A stretch of DNA of 37,847 nt from Victivallaceae bacterium (lineage in GTDB: Bacteria > Verrucomicrobiota > Lentisphaeria > Victivallales > Victivallaceae). The notes below the pieces were generated by a model that did no database searches, was not told the origin of the DNA, and saw nothing but the letters and a program-made list of their open reading frames with translations. Positions 1-6,762 of the stretch are shown here, one piece after another. The translations under genes and the position numbers were made by a program. Positions within the stretch are counted from its first letter, which is position 1. Each line of letters opens with the position of its first letter. The DNA is taken from contig JAKIUY010000032.1 of NCBI GenBank assembly GCA_021647315.1, positions 1 through 37,847 on the forward strand, in the 5' to 3' direction.

Positions 1-2
1 AG

Positions 3-74
3 CGAGCCTGCGAGCGGTTTATGCTGATTTTCCGCTTGAATTATGACTGCGAAATGATACTCAACATCATTTAA
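3..74 (+). CDS. Partial C-terminal reading frame at left edge, unidentified
   Basis: The third plus frame is open from the window edge to a TAA at 72-74 and encodes about 23 residues ending ...CEMILNII. The piece is rich in hydrophobic and aromatic residues and could be the end of a transposase or a regulator, but it is too short to assign. A second frame is also open over part of this stretch, so even the coding call is weak. Confidence 0.2.
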   Translation, partial: RACERFMLIFRLNYDCEMILNII

Positions 75-271
75 AAGACACCAGAAAAACTTTCATCTTT
101 TTTCATGCCGCTTTTGACACTACCATTCGGGTCCCCACAAGGGCCACCCTTACATTTTAACAGACAACCATAAAGGCTGCCCCCTATATTTACTAATTGA
201 CACATTAGGTGTTGTAAGCTACCCAGCACCCAGCACCATTTTCCTTTGTATAACTTTGTGTAATAGTTTTC

Positions 272-319
272 CCCAAGCCCAAGCCCAAGCCCAAGCCCAA
301 GCCCAAGCCCAAGCCCAAG
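272..319. repeat. Perfect hexamer tandem repeat (CCCAAG)x8
   Basis: Eight exact CCCAAG units lie between the left edge and the stop of the transporter gene. Two CCCAGCA heptamers (222-235) lie just before them and match the heptamer array on the other side of that gene. The long minus-strand frame over 71-337 is a translation of this low-complexity DNA (a Gly-Leu run) and is not a gene. Apart from these repeats I see nothing in positions 75-337. Confidence 0.9.
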
Positions 320-337
320 TACCAATACCAAACTCAA

Positions 338-1669
338 TCAAATCAGATCATTCATTACATCATGGGCAGTAACGACACCCTGAATTTTACCCTTATCATC
401 GGTAATCAATACCTTATATTCATGCTGACGTTTCATGGTTTTAACAACCTCGGAAACCGGTTGGTGTATATTAACCAATACTGCTGACTCCAATTGAAGC
501 TTGGCCAGCGACGTATCCATAGCTAACTCATCTGCAACTAAATCAATTACCTGTTTCAAAGTCAGTATACCTTTAACCTGTTCAGCTGCATCCAACACTG
601 CCAATGAATGAATATTCTCCTCCGCCAACAGTTTAACTGCACTATGCAAACTATCAGTTGTATGTAGAGCAAATAACCCAAGATGCATAATCTGTCCAGC
701 CTCATCTTCAGGTGCCGATCCATATATCCGATCCGTCAATTTCACAACCCAGGCCGCTAACTGCACCTGAATTATGTAGCCTAGAGCAATAACCAATGCA
801 ATATCCGCTCCCTCTTTTCCGAAAGCAGTCATCGCAATCGCCAAAGCAATTGATAAATTGCGCATCACGGTTCCATAGAGCAAGGCAATCGCATTACCAC
901 GTTCAAAGAACAGTTTACCAACCACAATCCCCATAATGATATTAATGCCATAAAATAGCACTAATGGCACCAGGATAGTCAACAATATTGCGGGATGTGC
1001 CATAATACCTTTGGCTTTCAATGCCATGGCAACAAAAACAATACCCACCACGCCCAACGTTGAAAATGGCGGGAATTTCATTTTAAGTTTTTCACTATAG
1101 TGAGCCAGTCCATAACGAGCCACCAACAAACGTCTGGTCACATTACCCAGAATAAGAGGTAATACAACAATAATCCCCACCTGTTTGAAGACTTTTACCA
1201 TATTAATATCAACCGTCGTTCCCATCAGCCATTTTACATAAAACGGTGTCAGCAATGAACCGATAAAAAGCCCGAAAACAGTCATTTTTACCGCCGCCGG
1301 CATATTACCGCGTGCCATGCCGGTCCAGGAGATGGTCATTCCCGATGTCGGTAACAAACCAGTCAACAACAGCCCCAGTGCGAGGTAATGATTATCAGGA
1401 AAAAACCACACCCCGAAACCATAAGCGATAAAAGGCGTTACCCCGAAATTTATCAACTGAGTAGTCAGCTGAACTTTGGTATCGCCACCCTCAAATATTT
1501 TTTTTATCTGTAGGTTCACCATCATCGGGTAAACCATCAAAAATGTCAATGGCACAATGCCAGCCTTTAAAAAACTGGCATTGACATTAATGCCAAACAG
1601 CAACCCCAACACCATCACAATCGGAATCACAATAATCAAATTCTTTTTTATCCAACCTAAATAACTCAT
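338..1669 (-). CDS. BASS/ACR3-like membrane transporter with C-terminal CBS pair
   Basis: The protein has 443 residues. Residues 1-310 form about ten hydrophobic segments of the bile acid:sodium symporter / arsenite permease (BASS, ACR3) fold, with a motif in the middle (LLPTSGMTISWTGMARGN) matching the place of the ACR3 signature. The conserved ACR3 cysteine of that motif is absent (Ser-Gly instead), so arsenite export is doubtful and the substrate is unknown. Residues about 335-440 form two CBS motifs, each ending in a typical GxxTxxDV-like strand (GILTLKQVIDL, GVVTAHDVMN), suggesting gating by an adenine nucleotide. The ATG at 1669 has GGAAG a few bases upstream. The DUF302 gene lies upstream in the same direction, separated by a heptamer array. 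Confidence 0.8.
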   Translation of the reverse strand: MSYLGWIKKNLIIVIPIVMVLGLLFGINVNASFLKAGIVPLTFLMVYPMMVNLQIKKIFEGGDTKVQLTTQLINFGVTPFIAYGFGVWFFPDNHYLALGLLLTGLLPTSGMTISWTGMARGNMPAAVKMTVFGLFIGSLLTPFYVKWLMGTTVDINMVKVFKQVGIIVVLPLILGNVTRRLLVARYGLAHYSEKLKMKFPPFSTLGVVGIVFVAMALKAKGIMAHPAILLTILVPLVLFYGINIIMGIVVGKLFFERGNAIALLYGTVMRNLSIALAIAMTAFGKEGADIALVIALGYIIQVQLAAWVVKLTDRIYGSAPEDEAGQIMHLGLFALHTTDSLHSAVKLLAEENIHSLAVLDAAEQVKGILTLKQVIDLVADELAMDTSLAKLQLESAVLVNIHQPVSEVVKTMKRQHEYKVLITDDKGKIQGVVTAHDVMNDLI

Positions 1670-1685
1670 CTTCTTCCAATTTTTA

Positions 1686-1762
1686 ACCAGTAACCAGTAA
1701 CCAGTTAGCAGTTAACAGTACCCAGCACCCAGCACCCAGCACCCAGTACCCAGTTTCCAGTT
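1686..1762. repeat. Degenerate heptamer array, 11 units of (A/C)CCAG(T/C)(A/T)
   Basis: Eleven back-to-back 7-bp units run from ACCAGTA through three identical CCCAGCA units to TCCAGTT. The array fills the gap between the transporter and DUF302 genes and ends inside the DUF302 stop codon. Units of the same type recur at 222-235. Confidence 0.9.
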
Positions 1763-2300
1763 ACTCTCTAATAACACTTTTTAGCATCTGCTGTTCTTCA
1801 GCAGCGACAGCACCGCCCATAACTTTAGCGATATTCCCGCCAAACATCTTCCCCATCAATCCCATATTCATGCCGGTAATATAGACTTTACCATCTTTAC
1901 CTTTATAGACCCCCCAGGCACATGGCATTAAAGTTGATACTTCCGGATTAGTCGCCAATACAGCTTTGGCATATTGAGCATTGCATAACTCAACAATTCT
2001 TACCGGTTCAGCAAAAGTCACACCATGTTTAAGCATTGCCTTATTCATATTACGCACGGCCGGACACTGCCAGCCACCATTTTTTATGGCTATTTTCAAC
2101 TGTTTGCACGTCTCTTCAACACTATCATAACGACTCTGATGAGTAGTCAACATCAATTTCGGCATCATTACCCAACCTGTAATAGCACTCAACAACACCC
2201 CGATAACTAGCCCACCGATAAACAATAATAATGATGATAATTTACCTTTACCACTCATTTGCTGATTTTCTCTTTCCATATTTTTTGTTACCTGTTCCAT
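1761..2300 (-). CDS. DUF302 family protein with N-terminal membrane anchor
   Basis: The start is taken at the ATG at 2300, because AAGGAG sits seven bases before it; the frame extends 16 codons further without a ribosome site. The 179-residue product has one hydrophobic segment at about residues 20-45, then a DUF302 domain: a paired-cysteine region (WQCPAVRN, VELCNAQYA), an ATNPEVSTLMPCAWGVY core and a GMNMGLMGKMFGG segment. DUF302 proteins are small alpha/beta proteins of unknown biochemical role, often beside redox or metal genes. It probably shares a transcript with the transporter downstream. Confidence 0.75.
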   Translation of the reverse strand: MEQVTKNMERENQQMSGKGKLSSLLLFIGGLVIGVLLSAITGWVMMPKLMLTTHQSRYDSVEETCKQLKIAIKNGGWQCPAVRNMNKAMLKHGVTFAEPVRIVELCNAQYAKAVLATNPEVSTLMPCAWGVYKGKDGKVYITGMNMGLMGKMFGGNIAKVMGGAVAAEEQQMLKSVIRE

Positions 2301-2388
2301 GATAATCTCCTTAATTAATAGTTTTATAATTTTAGTTAAATCGTGCAATCACAAACACATTATTCACACAAACACTCTAGTAGCATGT

Positions 2389-2480
2389 GCGTTCTCCGAA
2401 CGCAACGTACTGGAAAACGATTAACCAACCTTTTACAACATTATTTTTCACTGCATTCGGAGAACGCAACGTACTGGAAA
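2389..2480. repeat. Palindrome plus two 19-bp direct repeats
   Basis: An exact 19-mer starting GAACGCAACG occurs at 2398-2416 and 2462-2480. The first copy overlaps the palindrome GCGTTC-TCC-GAACGC (2389-2403), and the second is preceded by the reverse complement of part of that palindrome. The stretch lies between the DUF302 and methyltransferase genes and has no open frame of merit. Confidence 0.8.
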
Positions 2481-2495
2481 CAACTAGTTAATAGA

Positions 2496-3125
2496 TCAAG
2501 CCAATTGACTATTAATAACCACAAAGGCACCTTCGCCATAACCTACACGCAAGTCAAAATGACATTTATTACTCTTACACAATAATGTCTGCATAATAGT
2601 TGTCATCTCAAAGCCACTGCTGTTTAACAATGCAATAACCTCTTCAACAGCATAAAAGGTTGCATTCTTATAAAACTTACTATCTACTCGCTGCTGGTAA
2701 CGTTTACCAATTACACTATTTTTATCAACAAATGCCACAGTAAATGTTCCACCAAAACTCAAAACCCGTTTGACCTCTGTCAAAGCAGCAGTAACGTCAT
2801 CAAGAAAACAGAGCGTCGTCGTCATTAAAACATAGTCGAAATAACTATTGTCATAAGGCAAGTTTTCTGCAACTCCTTTGACTGTTTTAACTCCGCGCGA
2901 TTTAGCGATAACCAACATTTCGTCAACCGGATCAATGCCATGTTCAATCCCAAGCGGGGCAGCAAAACGTCCACTACCAACCCCAACTTCAAGTTTACGA
3001 CTACTCGCCGGCATCATTTCACGAATTGCCGTAAGTTCGGCAATATAACGATCATAATTACGCTCATTATCATACCACTCATCATAACGCTTAGCATGTT
3101 CAGCAAATACCTTGAAATTTCCCAT
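2496..3125 (-). CDS. Class I SAM-dependent methyltransferase (type 11)
   Basis: A Rossmann methyltransferase of 209 residues. Motif I is LEVGVGSGRFAAPLG (about residue 45), followed by an acidic end of strand 2 (GIDPVDEML), a VKGVAENLPY motif before strand 4, and DYVLMTTTLCFLDD with EVKRVLSFGG. This is the small 'methyltransferase domain 11' type that acts on diverse small molecules or proteins, so the substrate cannot be read. The ATG at 3125 has AAAGG nine bases upstream; a TTG one codon earlier is possible. It begins inside the 3' end of the J-domain gene, with about 26 bases of overlap, which indicates translational coupling. Confidence 0.8.
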   Translation of the reverse strand: MGNFKVFAEHAKRYDEWYDNERNYDRYIAELTAIREMMPASSRKLEVGVGSGRFAAPLGIEHGIDPVDEMLVIAKSRGVKTVKGVAENLPYDNSYFDYVLMTTTLCFLDDVTAALTEVKRVLSFGGTFTVAFVDKNSVIGKRYQQRVDSKFYKNATFYAVEEVIALLNSSGFEMTTIMQTLLCKSNKCHFDLRVGYGEGAFVVINSQLA

Positions 3126-3885
3126 CAAATCTACCTTTACTGTTATGTTTCAGATTATTATGAAATGCATCATCAAAAATACCACCCGACCACAACGGTT
3201 CACTGTCAAACTGGCGCCGATGCCATGCCAAAGAACTTTCCTGATCGCGCCGAATCGCCTCTGGCGTCAAAACATAACGATAATTTTTGATTAATGCTAA
3301 AAGCAGTTCACCAGCATTCAATATCTGACTCCTGACAACTGCATTATTGTCTGCTGAATATTTTTTCAGCATTTTTCGCTGCTGTTTTTTAATCCGCTCT
3401 TTTTCAGTCAACTCTAACAACTCAAGCAAATTTCTCGCAAAAGCTATATTCTCCGCCGTAACCTGTACGGACTGATTCATAAAATCATCTCTTAAACGAC
3501 TGCGATCTTCTACTTCGCCAGCCCACAAACCACCGCCAAAACGTCTCTGATGCTTTATCTCATACGATTCCTGATACCGTTTTATATCAGCCTCCCGCAA
3601 AGAGTAGCGATAATGCTCCATCAGATATTTCATGAAATTCCAGCCATTTGAAATTTGCCTAAACTGTTTAACACATTCATCATTGCTTTCAGTGCAAATA
3701 TCCGGATGCCATTGTTTAGCCAACCTCAGATAAGCCGAACGAATCTCTGTTCTAGAACATACATCGGGCAACTGAAGGATGCGTTTAGCCTGTTCCACCT
3801 TCTCTACCGTAATCACCGGCACCCACATCAATGCATATTCATCATTCATAATTAATAACCAAACGAGCATCGCTCGATAACGCAT
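3100..3885 (-). CDS. J-domain protein with duplicated C-terminal motif
   Basis: Residues about 28-70 form a J domain with the HPD tripeptide (AKQWHPDIC), preceded by helix II (RTEIRSAYLRLAKQ), so it should stimulate an Hsp70 ATPase. The rest is not DnaJ-like. A motif of the form YRY-x-L...I-x-R-x-QES...H-x-R-x-F...LW-x-G occurs twice, at about 92-128 (ending FGGGLWAGEVED) and about 202-240 (ending SEPLWSGGIFDD). No Gly/Phe region or zinc-finger domain is present. The start is uncertain: neither the first ATG nor that of residue 13 (3849) has a ribosome site. The methyltransferase gene overlaps its 3' end. Confidence 0.7.
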   Translation of the reverse strand: MRYRAMLVWLLIMNDEYALMWVPVITVEKVEQAKRILQLPDVCSRTEIRSAYLRLAKQWHPDICTESNDECVKQFRQISNGWNFMKYLMEHYRYSLREADIKRYQESYEIKHQRRFGGGLWAGEVEDRSRLRDDFMNQSVQVTAENIAFARNLLELLELTEKERIKKQQRKMLKKYSADNNAVVRSQILNAGELLLALIKNYRYVLTPEAIRRDQESSLAWHRRQFDSEPLWSGGIFDDAFHNNLKHNSKGRFDGKFQGIC

Positions 3886-3890
3886 TTTTT

Positions 3891-3926
3891 CTCAGACAGG
3901 ATTAATGAGATTTTTATTTTATCCCG
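3891..3926. repeat. Partial copy of the dispersed CAGACAGGAT/ATCCTG repeat
   Basis: The stretch contains CTCAGACAGGATTAATGAG and a later TTTTATCCCG, a decayed relative of the copies at 10234-10330 and 16272-16340. The rest of the gap up to 4145 holds a small hairpin (GTATCC-TTT-GGATAC, 3968-3982) and other short GC-rich inverted repeats but no gene. Confidence 0.5.
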
Positions 3927-4145
3927 TTCCCCCCTCTGTTCCGCCCAAGACTATGTCCAGAAAAATGGTATCCTTTGGATACAATTACCAGTATGACGGC
4001 TACTCCTGCATCGTCTTTTATCACGCACGAAGCGTGGTTACGCTCCTGCAGAGCGAATGTCAGCACAGGAACATCTGACTTACTTTATTGACACAACTAT
4101 AAATATGTCGAAAGTTTTGCACAAGCGACTCTTCTAGCTCCTACC

Positions 4146-4523
4146 CTACACCAATTTTTCCGCCCCCTTATAAACCGCTTCAACCTTGATTGCAACAGCT
4201 GCATGACCAGGATGTTTAGGATCATTCCATGCTTTCATATCATCATAAATCAGTCCAGAAGTACAATATTCGATCGAACCTTTTATCTGATACGCCTTAT
4301 TATCGCCAGTAATAAAGAGAATTACCCCTTTACTGCCATCAATGATATTCTGTTTTGTTTTATCAAAATAGTTATCAGCGACAATCAGCGTTTCATCATC
4401 ATATTTACTGACACAAGTAGCATAAATTGAATTAGCGATGCCATCACTGCTAACTGTAGTCAACACCACTGCACCTGCACGATTATCCCATGCCTCACTT
4501 ACAACTTCCGGTAATTTTGCCAT
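4146..4523 (-). CDS. PNPOx-like flavin-binding split-barrel protein
   Basis: 125 residues matching the pyridoxamine 5'-phosphate oxidase-like FMN-binding split barrel: VVLTTVSSDGIANSIYATCVSK at residues 18-39, DETLIVADNYFDKTKQNI (the usual flavin phosphate contact region), and KGVILFITGDNKAYQIKGSIEY as the third barrel block. Small proteins of this type bind FMN, F420 or heme; true PNPOx activity is unlikely at this length. The ATG has AAGGA nine bases upstream. It is the last gene of the ORP-like run on the minus strand, which suggests a redox role linked to the metal-cluster proteins. That link is inferred from position. Confidence 0.75.
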   Translation of the reverse strand: MAKLPEVVSEAWDNRAGAVVLTTVSSDGIANSIYATCVSKYDDETLIVADNYFDKTKQNIIDGSKGVILFITGDNKAYQIKGSIEYCTSGLIYDDMKAWNDPKHPGHAAVAIKVEAVYKGAEKLV

Positions 4524-4550
4524 TCAAATCTATCCTTTTTATTATCATGA

Positions 4551-4572
4551 GGGCAATCACATATGAATGCCC
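4551..4572. repeat. GGGCA...TGCCC(CTACATT) dispersed hairpin, copy 1
   Basis: A short inverted repeat whose right arm runs into CCCTACATTT. It is the same type as the stronger hairpin at 4980-5000, which also ends CCCTACATT. Confidence 0.5.
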
Positions 4573-4622
4573 CTACATTTTTATTAAATCCATCAATCAC
4601 AAATCTAAAATCATAAATTATA

Positions 4623-4961
4623 TTAATGATCGCAGAGATTTGAACCTGTTGCCAATGATCCGGCGAGGAACTGTTCAACTATCGCTTCAGGACTGTCAGG
4701 TGATGCCCCGAGAACAACTTCAATGTCATTATTAGCAAACAGCTGTTGAGCACGCACCCCCATACCACCGGCAATAATCTGCGTCGCTTTTTGTTCAGCC
4801 AACCATGCTGGCAGTACACCCGGCTCATGCGGTGGCGGTGTCAACAGTTCCTTGCCAACAATCTTATCATCTGCAACTTCAACCAGCGCAAATTGTTCAC
4901 AATGTCCAAAATGAGCACATAATTTTCCTTCAGCCAACGGTATTGCAATCTTCATAATCAT
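4623..4961 (-). CDS. NifX/NifB-fold (dinitrogenase iron-molybdenum cofactor-type) protein
   Basis: 112 residues of the Nitro_FeMo-Co superfamily, an RNase H-like small fold that binds Mo, Fe or mixed-metal clusters. Visible signs are MKIAIPLAEGKLCAHFGHCE at the N-terminus, with a Cys-Ala-His-Phe-Gly-His-Cys possible ligand set, TPPPHEPGVLPAWL, and AGGMGVRAQQLFANNDIEVVLGA, the glycine-rich loop of the family. The His/Cys-rich CAHFGHC element is typical of the members found in ORP clusters. The start is at 4961 or two codons later (4955); AAGGA is upstream of both. It is the third ORP-fold gene of the run. Confidence 0.8.
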   Translation of the reverse strand: MIMKIAIPLAEGKLCAHFGHCEQFALVEVADDKIVGKELLTPPPHEPGVLPAWLAEQKATQIIAGGMGVRAQQLFANNDIEVVLGASPDSPEAIVEQFLAGSLATGSNLCDH

Positions 4962-4979
4962 TTTTCCTTTTTATTTTTA

Positions 4980-5000
4980 GGGCGAACACAAGGTTCGCCC
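4980..5000. repeat. GGGCGAAC-ACAAG-GTTCGCCC dispersed hairpin, copy 2
   Basis: A perfect 8-bp stem (4980-4987 with 4993-5000) followed by CTACATT, between two NifX-like genes. Its form and the shared CCCTACATT tail with 4551-4572 identify it as a dispersed intergenic repeat. It could also act as a weak terminator or RNA-stability hairpin. Confidence 0.7.
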
Positions 5001-5053
5001 CTACATTAAATAATTTATAAACCAGACGAACGTCTGTCGTAATTCGTGATTGA

Positions 5054-5416
5054 TTAAACCCAATGTCCTTCGACATCTGCATCGTTTGCCTGTTCCAACT
5101 CACCAGCCTGCAATTTATCCAGGTTTTCCTGAATAGTACCACTGGCATTGACATAGACCTTTACTTTGCCTGCGGCTAGAACTCTGAATGCTTTTGGACC
5201 GCAATGTCCGCTGATCAGGGCTTCCGCACCGGCATTAATAATATTCTGCGCGGATTGAATTCCGGCACCTTGAGCAGCATTCAAATTCTGAAGATTATTA
5301 ATAATCTCAAATTCTTCAGTTGCGGTATCAAACAGCACAAACTGTTTAGCCCGTCCGAAACGCGGTTCAACCGGTGAAGTTAAACTTGCTTCCAACGCTG
5401 TAATAGCAATTTTCAT
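5054..5416 (-). CDS. NifX/NifB-fold (ORP-like) metal-cluster protein
   Basis: 120 residues of the dinitrogenase iron-molybdenum cofactor family. The N-terminus MKIAITALEASLTSPVEPRF followed by GRAKQFVLFDTATEEFE is the form seen in ORP-type proteins. The glycine loop is GAGIQSAQNIINAGAEALIS with GHCGPKAFRVLAAG, containing a His-Cys pair that may bind metal. AGGAG lies nine bases before the ATG. Expected cytoplasmic cluster binding is inferred from the family. A 157-base gap carrying a dispersed inverted repeat separates it from the DUF5320 gene upstream. Confidence 0.85.
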   Translation of the reverse strand: MKIAITALEASLTSPVEPRFGRAKQFVLFDTATEEFEIINNLQNLNAAQGAGIQSAQNIINAGAEALISGHCGPKAFRVLAAGKVKVYVNASGTIQENLDKLQAGELEQANDADVEGHWV

Positions 5417-5438
5417 ATTTATTTACTCCTAAGTTTAG

Positions 5439-5562
5439 TTAACCACGAAAAAATATAAATATTTTAAAAGTTGTGATATATACAAGCAGTTTTTTGTGGA
5501 TAACCATTAATTCGTTGGCAACCTCTTTTTCATTTCGTGCTTTTCGTGTTTTTCGTGGTTAA
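5439..5562. repeat. 14-bp inverted repeat framing TTCGTG-rich spacer
   Basis: TTAACCACGAAAAA (5439-5452) is an exact inverse of TTTTTCGTGGTTAA (5549-5562). The right arm is preceded by TTTCGTGCTTTTCGTG. A related TTTCGTGTTTTTCGTGGT run occurs at 36477-36494, so this is a dispersed repeat rather than a local feature. Confidence 0.75.
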
Positions 5563-5573
5563 TTTTTATTTTA

Positions 5574-5876
5574 CTATTTATCTAAATTACCTAAACGGGC
5601 TTCGGCTGCGGTCAGTTCATCACGCAATATTTCAATATCACTTTTCAACTGTGCTTTTTGCTGTTCCAGTGACACTTCAATAGCCCCGGCTTGACGGCCA
5701 AGTCCCATTCCACGACCCGCGCCAAAACCACGACCTGCGCCAAAACCACGACCTGCGCCAAAACCACGGCTCATGCCTAAACCAGCTCCTTGTCCATTAA
5801 CACCTGAGCATACGCCCATTCTCCTACCGGTCATTGCACCGGCACCGTTTGGTCCAGTTTGATTTCTTCCTGGCAT
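5574..5876 (-). CDS. DUF5320-type Gly/Arg-rich protein with C-terminal coiled coil
   Basis: 100 residues. The N-terminus (MPGRNQTGPNGAGAMTGRRMGVC) is the pattern of DUF5320 proteins, which commonly accompany NifX/ORP genes. Residues about 38-58 are a run of GFGAGR units; the DNA below them is an 18-bp unit repeated three times at 5710-5763. Residues about 68-97 form a charged helix (LEQQKAQLKSDIEILRDEL) that should be a coiled coil. AAGGAAG lies nine bases before the ATG. The function is unknown; position suggests a partner of the neighbouring metal-cluster proteins. Unit number may vary between strains. Confidence 0.75.
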   Translation of the reverse strand: MPGRNQTGPNGAGAMTGRRMGVCSGVNGQGAGLGMSRGFGAGRGFGAGRGFGAGRGMGLGRQAGAIEVSLEQQKAQLKSDIEILRDELTAAEARLGNLDK

Positions 5877-5964
5877 AATAACACTTCCTTTTTTGCGATG
5901 CGATATAATTAAATCACATCTGGTTTATATTCATAGAGTCACAAAACTCTACTGTAAAAATAGA

Positions 5965-6369
5965 TTAACTACTACACCCGCAGCCACGTCTAAACCGTCT
6001 CCGAAAACCATTCCCCCTGCCCTGCCTTCTTTGACACCCCGGCATAGCAAAATCATTTAAACTATCCGCTAACCAAGCTTTCAGGACACACTGAATATCG
6101 CCACTTAGAAATGACACTACCTCAATACCGCACTGCGTCGCACTGCGCTTCAACTCATTCGAAATTGCTCCACACAACAACACCTTAACTCCAGTATCAA
6201 CCAGTTTAATAACTTTTTCCCGTGCAATACCCGGTAAAATCAATAATTCCTGTTGGATCACTTTCCCATCATCAACAGTCACCAGCAATATTTCTCTGGC
6301 AACATCAAACACCGGTGCAATCCTATTATCCAATATCGGCAATCCTATAATCATAATCACTTTATCCAT
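5965..6369 (-). CDS. NifX/NifB-fold protein with Cys/Arg-rich tail, first gene after sigma54 promoter
   Basis: 134 residues; residues 7-95 follow the dinitrogenase iron-molybdenum cofactor fold (IGLPILDNRIAPVFDVAREILLV, then GVKVLLCGAISNELKRSATQCGIEVV). The last 25 residues are unusual: GCQRRQGRGNGFRRRF followed by a Gly-Cys-Gly-Cys end, a likely metal or nucleic-acid contact. The start at 6369 lacks a ribosome site; the Met at residue 6 (6354) gives a family-like N-terminus and is an alternative. The gene lies 22 bases downstream of the sigma54 element at 6392-6407, so it leads the operon. Confidence 0.8.
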   Translation of the reverse strand: MDKVIMIIGLPILDNRIAPVFDVAREILLVTVDDGKVIQQELLILPGIAREKVIKLVDTGVKVLLCGAISNELKRSATQCGIEVVSFLSGDIQCVLKAWLADSLNDFAMPGCQRRQGRGNGFRRRFRRGCGCSS

Positions 6370-6391
6370 TTTTTATATTTGCAATGTATAT

Positions 6392-6407
6392 AGCAATCAC
6401 CATGCCA
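6392..6407 (-). promoter_or_regulatory. Sigma54 (-24/-12) promoter for the ORP-like genes
   Basis: Read on the minus strand the site is TGGCATGGTGATTGCT, matching the sigma54 consensus TGGCACGN4TTGCW at all but one position. GG and GC are ten bases apart, as required. It lies 22 bases before the ORP-like gene that ends at 6369, and an NtrC-type activator gene lies upstream. Confidence 0.85.
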
Positions 6408-6493
6408 GTTTTTATAAAAACAGACAAAATAAGTGTAAAGGATTAATATTAAGGAGGAAACAACTTGAGAAAAAATAAAACCGCAAAATAAAA

Positions 6494-6544
6494 AAGTAGC
6501 ATTAATGCTACTTGAACCCAACAACTAGTAGCAAAAATGATACT
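6494..6544 (-). promoter_or_regulatory. Tandem palindromic activator sites (UAS) for the sigma54 promoter
   Basis: 6494-6513 is a perfect 20-bp palindrome, AAGTAGCATTAATGCTACTT. 6527-6544 repeats its 18-bp core with three mismatches. The centres are 32 bp apart, about three helical turns. The sites lie 87-137 bp upstream of the -24 element, the classical geometry for a bacterial enhancer-binding protein; the product of 6763-8115 is the obvious candidate. Confidence 0.75.
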
Positions 6545-6637
6545 AAACAGAATACTCAATTTATTTAATTTGCTTTTATTTACGAAGCACTGTTCTATAC
6601 TCCAAGGAATATAATTAATAATTCAGGGATTATAAAT

Positions 6638-6689
6638 ATACTTCTTACTCGTTTTTAGATAGTTATTGGTAAAATAACATAAGAAGTAT
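6638..6689. terminator. Nested inverted repeat between activator gene and UAS
   Basis: ATACTTCTTA (6638-6647) is an exact inverse of TAAGAAGTAT (6680-6689), with an inner stem GTTATT/AATAAC (6662-6667/6673-6678). It lies downstream of the activator gene on the minus strand and could end that transcript, although the clearer T run is on the plus-strand side (6689-6696). It may instead be a further regulator site. Confidence 0.4.
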
Positions 6690-6717
6690 TTTTTTTAACT
6701 AAAACATTCACCTTTAT

Positions 6718-6743
6718 GCCGGTCTAACGACCAGTGCTCCCAG
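6718..6743. repeat. GCCGGTCT-x-ACGACCAG dispersed repeat, copy 1
   Basis: A 26-bp sequence matches 13144-13169 with three differences and holds a small GGTC/GACC stem. It sits just downstream of the activator gene's stop. No gene is visible in 6370-6762 apart from the sites listed separately. Confidence 0.7.
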
Positions 6744-6762
6744 GTAAAACAAGCTATGCTTG

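Noticed and set aside
71..337. 88-codon minus-strand open frame
   Set aside because: Its start is a Gly-Leu run translated from the CCCAAG hexamer array; there is no ribosome site and no recognisable domain.
338..1669. Direct naming as arsenite exporter Acr3 (arsB/acr3)
   Set aside because: The signature cysteine is absent, no ars genes are nearby, and a CBS pair is fused; only the fold-level call is supported.
1686..1762. Possible CRISPR array
   Set aside because: The units are 7 bp, contiguous and degenerate; there are no spacers and no cas genes in the window.
2343..2585. 80-codon plus-strand frame across the 19-bp repeats
   Set aside because: It runs from intergenic repeats into the antisense of the methyltransferase gene with no start signal.
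4623..6369. Evidence for nitrogen fixation
   Set aside because: NifX/NifB-fold small proteins occur widely without nitrogenase; no nifHDK-like gene is in the window.
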